DNA of 64,000 bases from an uncultured Paraprevotella sp. (lineage in GTDB: Bacteria > Bacteroidota > Bacteroidia > Bacteroidales > Bacteroidaceae): positions 1 to 64,000 of the forward strand of contig CALULQ010000003.1 of the NCBI GenBank assembly GCA_944321525.1, read 5' to 3'. Positions 49,729-59,800 of this stretch are shown here, piece by piece; the stretch's first letter is position 1, and every line of letters begins with the position of its first letter. Position numbers and translations under genes: made by a program. The notes below the pieces were generated by a model that had not been told where the DNA came from, ran no database searches, and saw nothing but the letters and a program-made list of their open reading frames with translations.

Positions 49729-52305
49729 ATGAAAATATTTGGGATAAAGATGGCGCGATGCGGGGCGGCTTTGGCTGCCTTGTGGGCGTTTGCCCCGTTG
49801 GCCGCCCAGCGGGAGATGAAGACCATCAACGACAGTTGGGAATTCCGCATGCCCGACGCGGAGCAGTGGGAACGGGTGAACCTGCCCCACACCTACAACC
49901 TGGATGCCTACGACGGGCCGCGCTACTATCAGGGCAAGGCCCTCTATCGCCGCACGCTGGCGTTGCCCGAGGTGGAGCCGGGGCGGCGCTACTACCTGAA
50001 AATCGACGCGGCCAGCAAGGCGGCCGACGTCAGCCTGAACGGCGAGCCCGTGGGGAGCCATGCCGGAGGATATTCGGCTTTCACGATAGACGTCACGGAC
50101 CGGATACGGACGGAAAACCTGATAGAAATCACGGTGGACAACGGGCGGAAGGACATCACGCCCATTTCGGCCGACTTCACCTTCTGGGGCGGCATTTATC
50201 GCGACGTGTGGCTCATCTCGCTGCCCGAGCAGCATTTCAACATGGCCAACATGGGGTCTTCGGGCGTCTTCGTCTCCACGCCTGAGGTGAGCGCCGAACA
50301 GGCCGTGGTGCGGGTGCGATGCGAAGTGACCAACGATGCGGACCAGGATAGCAAACTCGATCTGGTGAATCATGTTTACTCTCCGGGAGGTGACTTGTTG
50401 CAGGTCTTTCGCCGGCAGAACATCCGGCTGAAGGCAGGTGAGACTCGCACGGTGCAATGCACGTCGGAAGATATCCGCACGCCCGAGTTGTGGACGCCCG
50501 AGTCGCCCGCGCTCTACGTGGTGAAGACGGCTTTGGTGGAGCCGAAGACGGGCAAGGTGCTCGACGAACAGACGAACAAGGTGGGCTTCCGCTGGTTCTC
50601 CTTCGACGGGAACAAGGGATTCTTCCTCAACGGCAAGCCTTATAAACTGCGCGGCGTGAACCGCCACCAGGACCAGGCGCCCGTGGGCGTGGCGCTGGAC
50701 GACGAGGCCCACCGCCGCGACGTGCGCCTGATGAAGGACATCGGCTGCAACTTCATCCGCATATCCCACTATCCGCAGGACGACGCCATCTTGGAGGCCT
50801 GCGACGAACTGGGACTGCTGGCCTGGGAGGAAATCCCCATCGTAAACATCGTGGAGGACACGCCGGGCTACGCCGACAACTGCGAGCGCAACCTGCGCGA
50901 GATGATACGCCAGCACTACAACCATCCCTCCGTCATCCTGTGGGGCTACATGAACGAAATCCTTCTCGTCACGCCGGGACCGGGCAACTCCCGCTGGCCG
51001 GCCTACAAGGAGCGCACCGTGGCGCTGGCGCAGCGCCTCGAGAAGGTGCTGAAGGAGGAGGACCCGGCCCGGGCCAGCGTGATGGCCTACAACATGACCA
51101 ACCTTTACCATGAAATCGGGCTGGACCTGACGGACGTGGGCGGGTGGAACCTCTACCAAGGTTGGTATGTGGACAAGTTGGAGGACTTCAATGCCTGGTG
51201 CGAGTACCAGCATGAACACTATCCGCAATTACCCGTCATCATCAGCGAATGGGGAGCCGGCAGCGACCGCCGCCTGCACACCACCGAAGGGCGCGCTTTC
51301 GATTTCAGCATTGAATACCACCAGACCTACGTGGAGCATTATCTGCCTTACATCGAAGAAAAGGAATGGATCAGCGGTTGTGCCTATTGGAACTTCGTGG
51401 ACTTCAACGTGGCCGGCCGACAGGAGTCCATGCCGCGGGTGAACAACAAGGGGCTGTTCTACAACGACCGTACGCCCAAGGACGTGGCGTATTACTTCAA
51501 GGCGATGTGGCGCGAAGACATTCCCGTGCTGCACATTGCCAGCCGCGACTGGGCGGTGCGCACCGGCAAGCCCGGCGAGCCGCAGGCAGTGAAGGTCTAC
51601 ACCAACCTGCCCGAGGTAGAACTGTTCGTCAACGGGAAGTCGGCAGGCCATCAGGCGGTGGCCAACTGTCACACCGTGTTCCAAGTGGCCTTGCCCGAGG
51701 GCACGTCCGTGCTTTTGGCGCAGGGCACGCGCGACGGACAGACCGTGCAGGACGCCATGGACATCCGCCTGCAGGACCAGCCCGACCTGTCGAAGGGCGA
51801 GGAACTGGCCATCAACGTGGGCAGCAACTGCTTCTTCACGTCCGACGTGAGTCAGCTCACCTGGTTGCCCGACCGGCCCTACGCGCCGGGCGGATGGGGA
51901 TATGTGGACGGCAAGGAGCGCAGCACCACTTCGGAGATTGTCAACACCGTGGACGGGCCGGTCTACCAGACTTGGCGCGAGGGTGACTTCGCCTACCGCA
52001 TCGACGCTCCCAAGGGCGACTACGAGGTGGAACTGCTGATGGCCGACGTGACGCGCCCGGCCGTGCAGCTGGCCAACCTGCTGGACAAGGCCAATGCCGA
52101 AAAGGCCGCAGGCGAGTCGCGCTTCAACATTTCCATCTGCGGCAAGCAGGTGGAGGCCGACTTCTCTCCGGCCGACGGCGGACGTTTCCGCACGGCCTTC
52201 AAGCGGCGCTACATCGTCCGCAACGACGGCGACTGCATCATGATAGGGCTGAAAGCCCTGAAGGGCAAACCCTTCCTCTCCGGCATCAAGGTGCGCAAGC
52301 TGTGA
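49729..52305 (+). CDS. Glycoside hydrolase family 2 protein (beta-galactosidase-like)
   Basis: Exported retaining glycosidase, 858 residues, with a signal peptide ending LAAQ near residue 25. The GH2 sugar-binding domain, immunoglobulin-like domain and TIM barrel follow in order. The acid/base Glu is E410 in WGYMNE and the nucleophile E507 in ISEWG. A malectin-like carbohydrate-binding domain occupies about residues 690-855. It could remove beta-galactose or related residues from glycans and expose fucose. GH2 also covers beta-mannosidases and glucuronidases, so the sugar is inferred from context. Confidence 0.9.
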   Translation: MKIFGIKMARCGAALAALWAFAPLAAQREMKTINDSWEFRMPDAEQWERVNLPHTYNLDAYDGPRYYQGKALYRRTLALPEVEPGRRYYLKIDAASKAADVSLNGEPVGSHAGGYSAFTIDVTDRIRTENLIEITVDNGRKDITPISADFTFWGGIYRDVWLISLPEQHFNMANMGSSGVFVSTPEVSAEQAVVRVRCEVTNDADQDSKLDLVNHVYSPGGDLLQVFRRQNIRLKAGETRTVQCTSEDIRTPELWTPESPALYVVKTALVEPKTGKVLDEQTNKVGFRWFSFDGNKGFFLNGKPYKLRGVNRHQDQAPVGVALDDEAHRRDVRLMKDIGCNFIRISHYPQDDAILEACDELGLLAWEEIPIVNIVEDTPGYADNCERNLREMIRQHYNHPSVILWGYMNEILLVTPGPGNSRWPAYKERTVALAQRLEKVLKEEDPARASVMAYNMTNLYHEIGLDLTDVGGWNLYQGWYVDKLEDFNAWCEYQHEHYPQLPVIISEWGAGSDRRLHTTEGRAFDFSIEYHQTYVEHYLPYIEEKEWISGCAYWNFVDFNVAGRQESMPRVNNKGLFYNDRTPKDVAYYFKAMWREDIPVLHIASRDWAVRTGKPGEPQAVKVYTNLPEVELFVNGKSAGHQAVANCHTVFQVALPEGTSVLLAQGTRDGQTVQDAMDIRLQDQPDLSKGEELAINVGSNCFFTSDVSQLTWLPDRPYAPGGWGYVDGKERSTTSEIVNTVDGPVYQTWREGDFAYRIDAPKGDYEVELLMADVTRPAVQLANLLDKANAEKAAGESRFNISICGKQVEADFSPADGGRFRTAFKRRYIVRNDGDCIMIGLKALKGKPFLSGIKVRKL

Positions 52306-52377
52306 GGCGGCATCGTGCTGCAGTTGGGTGAAGTGCCGCAAGGCGTGGACTACGTGGCGGAACTCACGATGAAATGA
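52306..52377 (+). pseudogene. In-frame coding-like tail after the GH2 stop
   Basis: Directly after the GH2 TGA the same frame reads GGIVLQLGEVPQGVDYVAEL then TMK and a stop, with protein-like composition. It may be the end of a deleted neighbouring gene or a lost C-terminal extension of the GH2 protein. Too short to name. Confidence 0.3.
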
Positions 52378-52410
52378 CGCGGGCGGCAGTCGTGCCGCGA
52401 ATGGACGAGG

Positions 52411-52441
52411 CGGGGCGCTGTACCGGTGGTGCGGCGCCCCG
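52411..52441 (+). terminator. GC-rich hairpin after the GH2 gene
   Basis: CGGGGCGC (52411-52418) pairs with GCGCCCCG (52434-52441). No T tract follows; the truncated element starts seven bases further on. Confidence 0.4.
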
Positions 52442-52447
52442 TGTTGT

Positions 52448-53084
52448 GAAGGCGCCAAAAGGCCGGCGGACAGCAACAAGTCCCCAATGATTCATTTTGT
52501 CAAAAAGTCAAGGCACTCTCGGCGAGAATCGCGCAAACGGGCGCGGGGCGGGAGCAGAACGGGAATACGCTAACCATGCGCGCCCAAGGGAATGCAGGAT
52601 GAAAGCCGAAAGCCGGTTTCCGTGACATTTTGCCGCCCGCCACGGAACGCCGTGCGGCCGGAACCCGCTCCCGCGTCAATTCTGCGGGGGAATGGCTTGC
52701 AAAAGAACAAATGAGATTTGCATGCGGGCGGGCTCCATCCGGAGCGGGAAAAGCCCTCCGAAGCCCTGTTCTTCCCCTCTTTCTGCACTCGCAGGAACTG
52801 CCTTGCGGCAAAAAGGTTTCGTCTTTGCGGAAGGCGGTTCATTTCTTTGCGGAAAGCGATGCTGTTTTTACAGCGAAAAAACGACCGTCGGGACGGAGAA
52901 ATGCTCCATACAAACAGTTTCTCCACCCGCGTTTTAACAGTCCGGCTCCTGTTTGCGGCGGTCCGTCCTGTCAATGAAACACGGAAGCGAACGGAAGGCC
53001 TTTCTTTCTGGCAGGAAATTCCGTGCTTTTGTGACAATCCGACACGGGTGTTGTTGCAAGTTCCCACTGAACATCTACTGAGCC
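52448..53084 (-). mobile_element. Inverted-repeat element, copy 3 (truncated, 637 bp)
   Basis: Same family as the copies at 16759 and 34803 but reversed. The left terminal repeat is at 53065-53084 (ends CTACTGAGCC). Similarity stops at about 52448, so roughly 130 bp including the other terminal repeat are missing and no target duplication can be recognised. No coding function is seen. It fills most of the gap between the GH2 and first GH29 genes. Confidence 0.8.
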
Positions 53085-53149
53085 GAAAAAGGCCGATAAA
53101 GTGCGATGTTTTGCATATATAATGCAATAAAAGGACGGAAGTAAAGTTT

Positions 53150-53157
53150 TACCTTTG
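53150..53157 (+). promoter_or_regulatory. -7 box of the first GH29 gene
   Basis: TACCTTTG fits TAnnTTTG. No -33 element at the usual distance; the leader is about 65 bases. Confidence 0.5.
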
Positions 53158-53225
53158 TAAGGTGGTTGGGTAGAGATCCCTGCAATGGACATAAGGTATA
53201 GTGTCAAATAAAAACGAGGAGAACC

Positions 53226-54809
53226 ATGAAACAGCATTTTTCTTCCGCTCCGGCCAGGAAAGCCGCGAAGCGCATTCTGGCCATGGCCGCCGCAGGCGTT
53301 TGCCTGGCAGCGTGTGTGCAACCCGTGCAGAAAGGTTATGACGTCGATTCCGTGGCCTCGGCCAAGGGGACCGAAGTGTTCAAGCCCGATTGGGACAGCA
53401 TAGCTGCGCATTACAAATTCCCTCAATGGTTCACCGACGGGAAGTTCGGCATTTTCATCCATTGGGGCGTTTATGCCGTGCCGGCCTTTGGAAACGAGTG
53501 GTATGCGCGCAACATGTACCAACAGGGAACCCCGGAGTTCAATCATCATGTGGAAACCTACGGGCCGCAGACTGAATTCGGATACAAAGACTTCATCCCG
53601 ATGTTCAAGGCCGAGAAGTTCAACGCCGACGAGTGGGCCGAACTTTTCAAAGAGGCGGGAGCCAGATACGTGGTGCCCGTGGCGGAACACCACGACGGCT
53701 TTGCCATGTACGACAGCGAACTGAACGAGTGGAACTCCGTCAAGATGGGGCCGAAGAAAGACATCATCGGCTTGCTGAAGGCGGCGGTGGAGAAGCGCGG
53801 CATGGAGTTCGGACTTTCCAGCCACAGGGCGGAGAACGCCTGGTTCTACGACGGCGGCATGAAGTTCCCCTCCGACGTGCAGGACACCACCATCACGCTC
53901 TACGGAAGGCGCTACGCGCAAGAGCAATATACGGAAGACTTTGCCCGCGAATGGCTGGAGCACACGTATGAATTGGTGGTGAAGTATCAGCCCAGTCTGA
54001 TTTGGTTCGACTGGACAGTGAACAATCCCGTGCTGATGCCTTATTTCAATCGCTTCTTAGCATTCTATTATAATAACGCCTTGGATTGGGGCAAGGACGT
54101 GGTGGTCAACACCAAGCAGGGGTATCCGACCGACGTTCAAGTGTGGGACATGGAGCGCGGCAAGTCGGACAAGATGATGGTGCATCCCTGGCAAACCGAC
54201 ACTTCCGTGGGCAAGAAGTCGTGGTGCTACGTGGACGGTGAGGAGAACAAGACTCCGAAGCAAATCGTGCACGACCTGATAGACATCGTCAGCAAGAACG
54301 GCAACCTCTTGCTCAATATCGGTCCGCGTGCCGACGGCACCATCACGGACGAGCAGAAGAACGTGCTGCTCTCCATCGGGAAATGGTTGAAGGTGAACGG
54401 CGAAGCCATCTATGGCACGCGTTGCTGGAAGAAATACGGAGAAGGGGATGCCGTAGTGACGAAAGGTTCCTTCTCGGACAACACGGCAGCGAAATACACT
54501 TCGCGCGACATGCGCTTCACCACCAAGGGGAATGATTTCTATGCCATCGTGCTGAACTGGGACGCCGACCACGTTCTCGTCCGTTCGTTGGACAAGGCCG
54601 CTATTGGCGATGCCGAAATCAAGGGTGTCTCCCTTTTGGGCTCGGCGGAGAAGTTGCGCTGGGAACAGACCGACGAGGGGCTGAAAATCTACTTCCCCAC
54701 GCAGAAGCCATGCGACTACGCCTATTCGTTCAAGATATCCTTCGATCGCGAAGTGGGCACCAACCTGGCTTCCGAAGCCTCCAACGAGGTGATGAAGCAC
54801 GGGGCGTAA
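53226..54809 (+). CDS. GH29 alpha-L-fucosidase, lipoprotein
   Basis: Exo-alpha-L-fucosidase of 527 residues. The signal CLAACVQP near residue 27-30 is a lipoprotein cleavage site, so the enzyme is membrane anchored. GH29 features: FGIFIHWGVYAVPAFGNEWY, the His pair AEHHDGFAMY and nucleophile Asp262 in SLIWFDW. After the barrel a C-terminal beta-sandwich domain (about residues 425-510) follows. The general acid cannot be fixed by eye. Most similar to GH29-A type enzymes with broad substrate range. Own promoter; no SusC/SusD gene nearby. Confidence 0.94.
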   Translation: MKQHFSSAPARKAAKRILAMAAAGVCLAACVQPVQKGYDVDSVASAKGTEVFKPDWDSIAAHYKFPQWFTDGKFGIFIHWGVYAVPAFGNEWYARNMYQQGTPEFNHHVETYGPQTEFGYKDFIPMFKAEKFNADEWAELFKEAGARYVVPVAEHHDGFAMYDSELNEWNSVKMGPKKDIIGLLKAAVEKRGMEFGLSSHRAENAWFYDGGMKFPSDVQDTTITLYGRRYAQEQYTEDFAREWLEHTYELVVKYQPSLIWFDWTVNNPVLMPYFNRFLAFYYNNALDWGKDVVVNTKQGYPTDVQVWDMERGKSDKMMVHPWQTDTSVGKKSWCYVDGEENKTPKQIVHDLIDIVSKNGNLLLNIGPRADGTITDEQKNVLLSIGKWLKVNGEAIYGTRCWKKYGEGDAVVTKGSFSDNTAAKYTSRDMRFTTKGNDFYAIVLNWDADHVLVRSLDKAAIGDAEIKGVSLLGSAEKLRWEQTDEGLKIYFPTQKPCDYAYSFKISFDREVGTNLASEASNEVMKHGA

Positions 54810-54930
54810 GCGCCGCTATGACGCTGGCGGAAGCGGATTTTGCCGGACTGAAGGCATAAAAAATGCAGAGAAGGCGATAAAATGCAACTTTAAGCGAATA
54901 TAATTCAACTGTTGACGTGGAATAAAGTCC

Positions 54931-54938
54931 TATCTTTG
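54931..54938 (+). promoter_or_regulatory. -7 box of the second GH29 gene
   Basis: TATCTTTG, exact consensus. It is preceded directly by GGAATAAAGTCC, loosely like the palindrome before the third GH29 gene. A TTG at 54912-54914 is 16 bp away, shorter than usual. Confidence 0.55.
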
Positions 54939-55002
54939 CACCGGATGATTAAACGCAACGGCGTTCTGCCCGGAAAAGGGCGGTTCGCGGGAAAAGAACT
55001 AA

Positions 55003-56628
55003 ATGAAAGCAGATTTATTTATGGCAAGGAAATGGATTAAGTTTTTATTTTGCGGGGCGATGATGACCATGGGGAGCGTATGTCCTGCAACGGCTCAGGA
55101 AAACGTGCAACGCGAACCGATACAGACGGGAGAATACGAGCCCACGTGGGAGTCGCTGGCAAAGTATGAATGCCCCGACTGGTTCCGCGACGCGAAGTTC
55201 GGCATCTGGGCACATTGGGGGCCGCAGTGCGAACCCGAATCGGGCGACTGGTATGCCCGCAACATGTACTATCCCGGCAACTGGCAGTATGACGCGCACG
55301 TGAAGAAGTACGGCAACCCGAAGGATTTCGGCTTCAAGGACGTCATCAACGAGTGGAAGGCCGAGGAATGGGAGCCGGATTCGCTCATCCGTTTCTATAA
55401 GAGCGTGGGCGCGCGTTTCTTCATGACGCTGGCCAACCATCACGACAACATGGACCTCTGGGACAGCAAATACCAGCCGTGGAACTCCGTGAACATGGGG
55501 CCCAAGAGGGACATCGTGGGCGAATGGGCCGCAGCCTGCAAGAAGTACGGCCTGCCGCTGGGCGTGAGCATCCACGCCTCGCATGCCTGGACGTGGTATG
55601 AGGGCTCGCAGGACTTCGACGGGAAACTGACGAAGGCCGACGGAAAAGGAAAATGGTGGGAAGGCTACGACCCGCAAGACCTCTACGAGCAGGAGCACGA
55701 GCGGAGCAAGAACAGCCAGGACATCGGCGCCATCCACTCCCAGTGGGCATGGGGCAACGGTGCCGCTCAACCTTCGGAAGAGTTTAAGACGAACGTCTTC
55801 AACCGCACGCTGGACGTGGTGAACCGTTACAACCCGGACGTGCTTTATTTCGATGACACCGTGCTGCCTTTCTATCCCATCAGCGACGAAGGGGTGAGGA
55901 TACTGGCACACATGTATAACAAGAGCCTGAAGGACAACAAAGGCAAGATGCGCGCCGTGGTGACCGGAAAGATTCTGGAAGACCAGCACAAGGAAGCCAT
56001 GGTGTGGGACGTGGAGCGCGGCATCCCCGACCGTCCGCAAGAGAAGGCTTGGCAAACCTGCACGTGCCTGGGCACATGGCATTACGACTGGGGCACTTAC
56101 GAGCGCGGCGGTTACAAGTCGGCCGCACAAGTGGTGAAGATGCTCGTCGACATCGTGAGCAAGAACGGCACCTTGCTGCTGAGCGTGCCTTTGCGGGGCA
56201 GCGGGGCGATAGACGACAAGGAAGTGGCCATCCTGAACGACATCAAGGCTTGGATGGACATCAACAGCGAGAGCATCTACGACACCCGTCCGTGGACCAT
56301 GTTCGGCGAAGGACCGTTGGCTGAGGCTGTCAATCCGATGAACGCGCAAGGATTCAACGAAGGCCAGAACTACACGGGAGCCGATGTGCGCTACGTGCAG
56401 AAAGGCAAGTACGTGTATGCCACGGCCTTGGGTTGGCCCGAGGGGCAGACCATGGTGATGACGAGCCTCCGCAAGGGTTCTCCTTACTACAAAGGCAAGG
56501 TCAAGAGCGTGGAACTGCTGGGTTACGGCAAGGTGGACTACACTTGTGACGCCGACGGCCTGAAGGTGACCCTTCCGGGCGTGAAGCCGAACGAGATTGC
56601 TCCTGTATTGAAAGTGAAGATTAAGTGA
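55003..56628 (+). CDS. GH29 alpha-L-fucosidase, secreted
   Basis: 541-residue fucosidase with a signal peptide ending PATAQ near residue 30. GH29 landmarks: [20 protein letters not shown], the conserved ANHHDNMDLWDSKY and nucleophile Asp284 in VLYFDDTVLPFYP. Strongly similar to the catalytic part of the third fucosidase gene downstream, so the two arose by duplication. ATG 55021 is an alternative start. It is followed by a terminator. Confidence 0.93.
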   Translation: MKADLFMARKWIKFLFCGAMMTMGSVCPATAQENVQREPIQTGEYEPTWESLAKYECPDWFRDAKFGIWAHWGPQCEPESGDWYARNMYYPGNWQYDAHVKKYGNPKDFGFKDVINEWKAEEWEPDSLIRFYKSVGARFFMTLANHHDNMDLWDSKYQPWNSVNMGPKRDIVGEWAAACKKYGLPLGVSIHASHAWTWYEGSQDFDGKLTKADGKGKWWEGYDPQDLYEQEHERSKNSQDIGAIHSQWAWGNGAAQPSEEFKTNVFNRTLDVVNRYNPDVLYFDDTVLPFYPISDEGVRILAHMYNKSLKDNKGKMRAVVTGKILEDQHKEAMVWDVERGIPDRPQEKAWQTCTCLGTWHYDWGTYERGGYKSAAQVVKMLVDIVSKNGTLLLSVPLRGSGAIDDKEVAILNDIKAWMDINSESIYDTRPWTMFGEGPLAEAVNPMNAQGFNEGQNYTGADVRYVQKGKYVYATALGWPEGQTMVMTSLRKGSPYYKGKVKSVELLGYGKVDYTCDADGLKVTLPGVKPNEIAPVLKVKIK

Positions 56629-56654
56629 ATGGTGTGTTAAATTAATAAGAGTGG

Positions 56655-56708
56655 AAAAGCGGGCTGCCTTTAGTGAAAGGATGAGCCCGCTTTTCATATA
56701 TGGCGGGG
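56655..56708 (+). terminator. Terminator after the second GH29 gene
   Basis: An 11-bp stem (56655-56665 with 56694-56704) with a nested CCTTT/AAAGG hairpin and TTTT at its 3' side. Confidence 0.8.
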
Positions 56709-56783
56709 CGCCGGAGTTGCCGTACGCTTCGTGTGTGTCGCTGTGCGGACTTGTGCGCAACTGGCCGCTATTGTCCCGTCTTG

Positions 56784-56797
56784 GGACTATATAGTCC
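56784..56797 (+). promoter_or_regulatory. 14-bp palindrome, operator-like, before the third GH29 gene
   Basis: GGACTATATAGTCC is perfectly palindromic and ends where the -33 element should be (about 24 bases before the -7 box). A dimeric regulator could bind here. No regulator gene is in the fucose locus in this window. Confidence 0.5.
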
Positions 56798-56820
56798 AAT
56801 CCCCGGCGGCCCCATTTCCC

Positions 56821-56828
56821 TACCTTTG
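56821..56828 (+). promoter_or_regulatory. -7 box of the third GH29 gene
   Basis: TACCTTTG fits the consensus; no standard -33 element, so it may need an activator. Confidence 0.5.
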
Positions 56829-56875
56829 CAATGCCGGACAGCGTGTCCGGCTTAAATTTTCTAAACCTTACAAAA

Positions 56876-59800
56876 ATGAAAAAAGATCCAACCTTATTTT
56901 TGTGTGGGGCATTGCTGTGCTCGTTCGCAGGAATGCCGCAAGTGTGGGCGCAGGATGCCGCGGGGCAGGAAACCATGCCCGGGGCCATGGAGCGCGAACC
57001 GATGCAAACGGGGGAATACGCCCCCTCGTGGGAATCGTTGTCCAAGTACGAATGTCCGGAGTGGTTCCGGGATGCGAAGTTCGGCATTTGGGCACATTGG
57101 GGCCCGCAGTGCGAACCGGAGTCGGGCGACTAGTATGCCCGCAATATGTATTATCCGGGGGAGTGGCAGTATAATGTGCACTTGCAGAAGTATGGCAACC
57201 CGAAAGATTTCGGTTTCAAGGACGTCATCCACATTTGGGAAGCCGAGGAGTGGGAGCCGGATTCCCTGGTGCGTTTCTACAAAAGTGTTGGTGCGCGCTA
57301 TTTTATGGCGCTGGCCAACCATCATGACAATCTCGACCTTTGGGACAGCAAGTACCAATCGTGGAACTCCGTGAACATGGGGCCCAAGCGCAATATCGTG
57401 GGCGAATGGGCCGAGGCGTGCAAGAAATATGATTTGCCTTTGGGATTGAGCATCCATGCCTCGCATACTTGGACGTGGATGGAAGGCTCGCAGGACTTCG
57501 ACGGCAAGCTGACGGCAGAAGACGGCAAAGGGCTGTGGTGGGAAGGTTACGACCCGCAGGAGCTCTACGAACAGCGCCATGAACGGAGCGCAGGGAGCGA
57601 GTCGGTGCGGGGATTGGATACACAATGGGATTGGGGCAACGGGGCTTCGCTGCCAGATGAAAGGTATAAGACGAAATTCTATAACCGGACGTTGGATGTG
57701 ATCAACCGGTATGATCCGGATGTGGTGTATTTTGATGATTTCACCTTGCCATTCTATCCCATCAGTGATGAAGGGCTGGACATCGTGGCGCACATGTATA
57801 ACAAAAGTTTGAAGGACAATGATTGGGAAATGCGCGCCGTGGTGACAGGCAAGAAGTTGACCGTCGACCAAAAAGAAGCTATCGTGTGGGATGTGGAACG
57901 AGGCATCCCGGACCGTCCGCAGGAGAAGTATTGGCAAACCTGCACTTGCTTGGGACAATGGCATTACGACCGTGGCGTATATGACAGGAATGAGTATAAG
58001 TCGGCACCTACGGTAATAAAAATGCTGGTGGATATAGTGAGTAAGAATGGCAACTTGCTCTTGAGTGTGCCTTTGCGGGGCAGCGGGGCCATCGACGAAA
58101 AGGAGTTGGCCATTTTGAACGGTATTAAGGCTTGGATGGACATTAACAGTGAGAGCATTTATGGCACCCGCCCTTGGGGAACATTCGGTGAGGGACCTAC
58201 GGCCGAAGCTTCCAATCCGATAAACAACCAAGGCTTTAATGAAGGAACGAATTATACGTCGGAAGACATCCGCTATGTGCAAAAGGATGGTGTGGTCTAC
58301 GCAACCGCATTGGGCTGGCCCACGGACGGCGTGATGGAACTGGAGTGCTTGTCTGCGGCTTCGCCTTATTGCACGGGTAAGGTTGCCTGCGTGGAGTTGC
58401 TGGGGTATGGCCCGTTGGAGTTCTCTTGCGATGAGACGGCTTTGACGGTGTCCTTGCCGGAAGAAAAACCGAACGAGATTGCTCCTGTGCTGAAGGTGGC
58501 TTTTACGGAGGCCGTGGCTTATGAGGACCTCCAGGTTTTGTTGGAGCTGGCGGATATGAAGTTAGAAGAGGCCCGGATGCATGTTGGTCATGGAAGCGGG
58601 TTCTACCAGTCCGATTATGTGGAGCGCTTGTCGGATGCGTGCGGGAATGCCCGGGAAATAGGACTGGAGACTGATGGGGAGGCATTGTCTTTGGCTTTTT
58701 TGACTTTGCAGCAGGCTTATTCGGCGTTGTCGCTGGACGCTTTGATGAAGGGGGGATTGGTGGAAGACGAGGAGCTCGCGCAGAACGTGACGGTCCGCTA
58801 TTTGGAAGAAGCCCGTCATTTTTCGCGGACGGACGAGCCGGGCGAAGGGACTACCCGTTTCGGGCTGTTGGCCGAACCGTGGGTGGTCACGCCCAATATC
58901 ATCAATAAGGATAATAACACCCATGGAGGTTTCGACAGCTATATTTGGGAAGGAAATTACTCGGGGCGCGCCATTGGAGTGCAGAAATGGGAAAAGAGCG
59001 AGGCCGCGATTGAAAACGGGATGATTTATCAGACCACGACTTTGCCGGCCGGCGATTACAGCTTGAGGTTGAACGTGCACGAGCAGAACAAGTTTAGTGA
59101 GGGAGAAGCTTGCCTGGCCGTGGTGGAAGGAGCGGATTTCTTTGAAAGCGAAAACGCGGAAGGGCGTGTCTTGGCTTCGTTCGACATGTCGGGAACATCG
59201 TCGGGAGCTACAGTGGAGACCTGTCGTTTCTCTTTGGACAAGGAGACTACGGTGAGCTTGGGATGGCACGTGAACTTGCCGGCCGATGCCGTGGAGAAAA
59301 GCATGCGCATTTCGGCCATTTATTTGTTGGCCGACGGCACGGACGTATCGGAACGGTATCTGAAGAATTATGAGAATATCCAGCGAAAGGACAAATCGTA
59401 TGAGCGGTTCGGCGTGTCGGCTCATTGGGAAACGCGGAATTACTATATCCCGCAGTCTAATGGCGACGGAATCAAACGGGGGATAGACTATTACAACGGT
59501 TATAACGCCTTGATGCTTGGCATTTGGGACGATGCGGAGGGAGCGACGGGTGACTTGTCGAACGTGGCACTCTACCGCCGGGTGAAATTGCCGGCTGGAA
59601 CTTACTTTTTCGGGGCTGCCTATGAGAATGTTTACGAAGTGGAGGCCGGTTATATCTTTGTGTCCGCTGAATTGTGCAATACAGACGAACTTAAAACGCA
59701 TTCCATTGCTTATTCCTCCATGGACGAGGCTGCAAAAGATGGGAGTTGGTATGGCCTGAAATTCACATTGCCGGAGGATTCCACGATTTATCTGGGCTGG

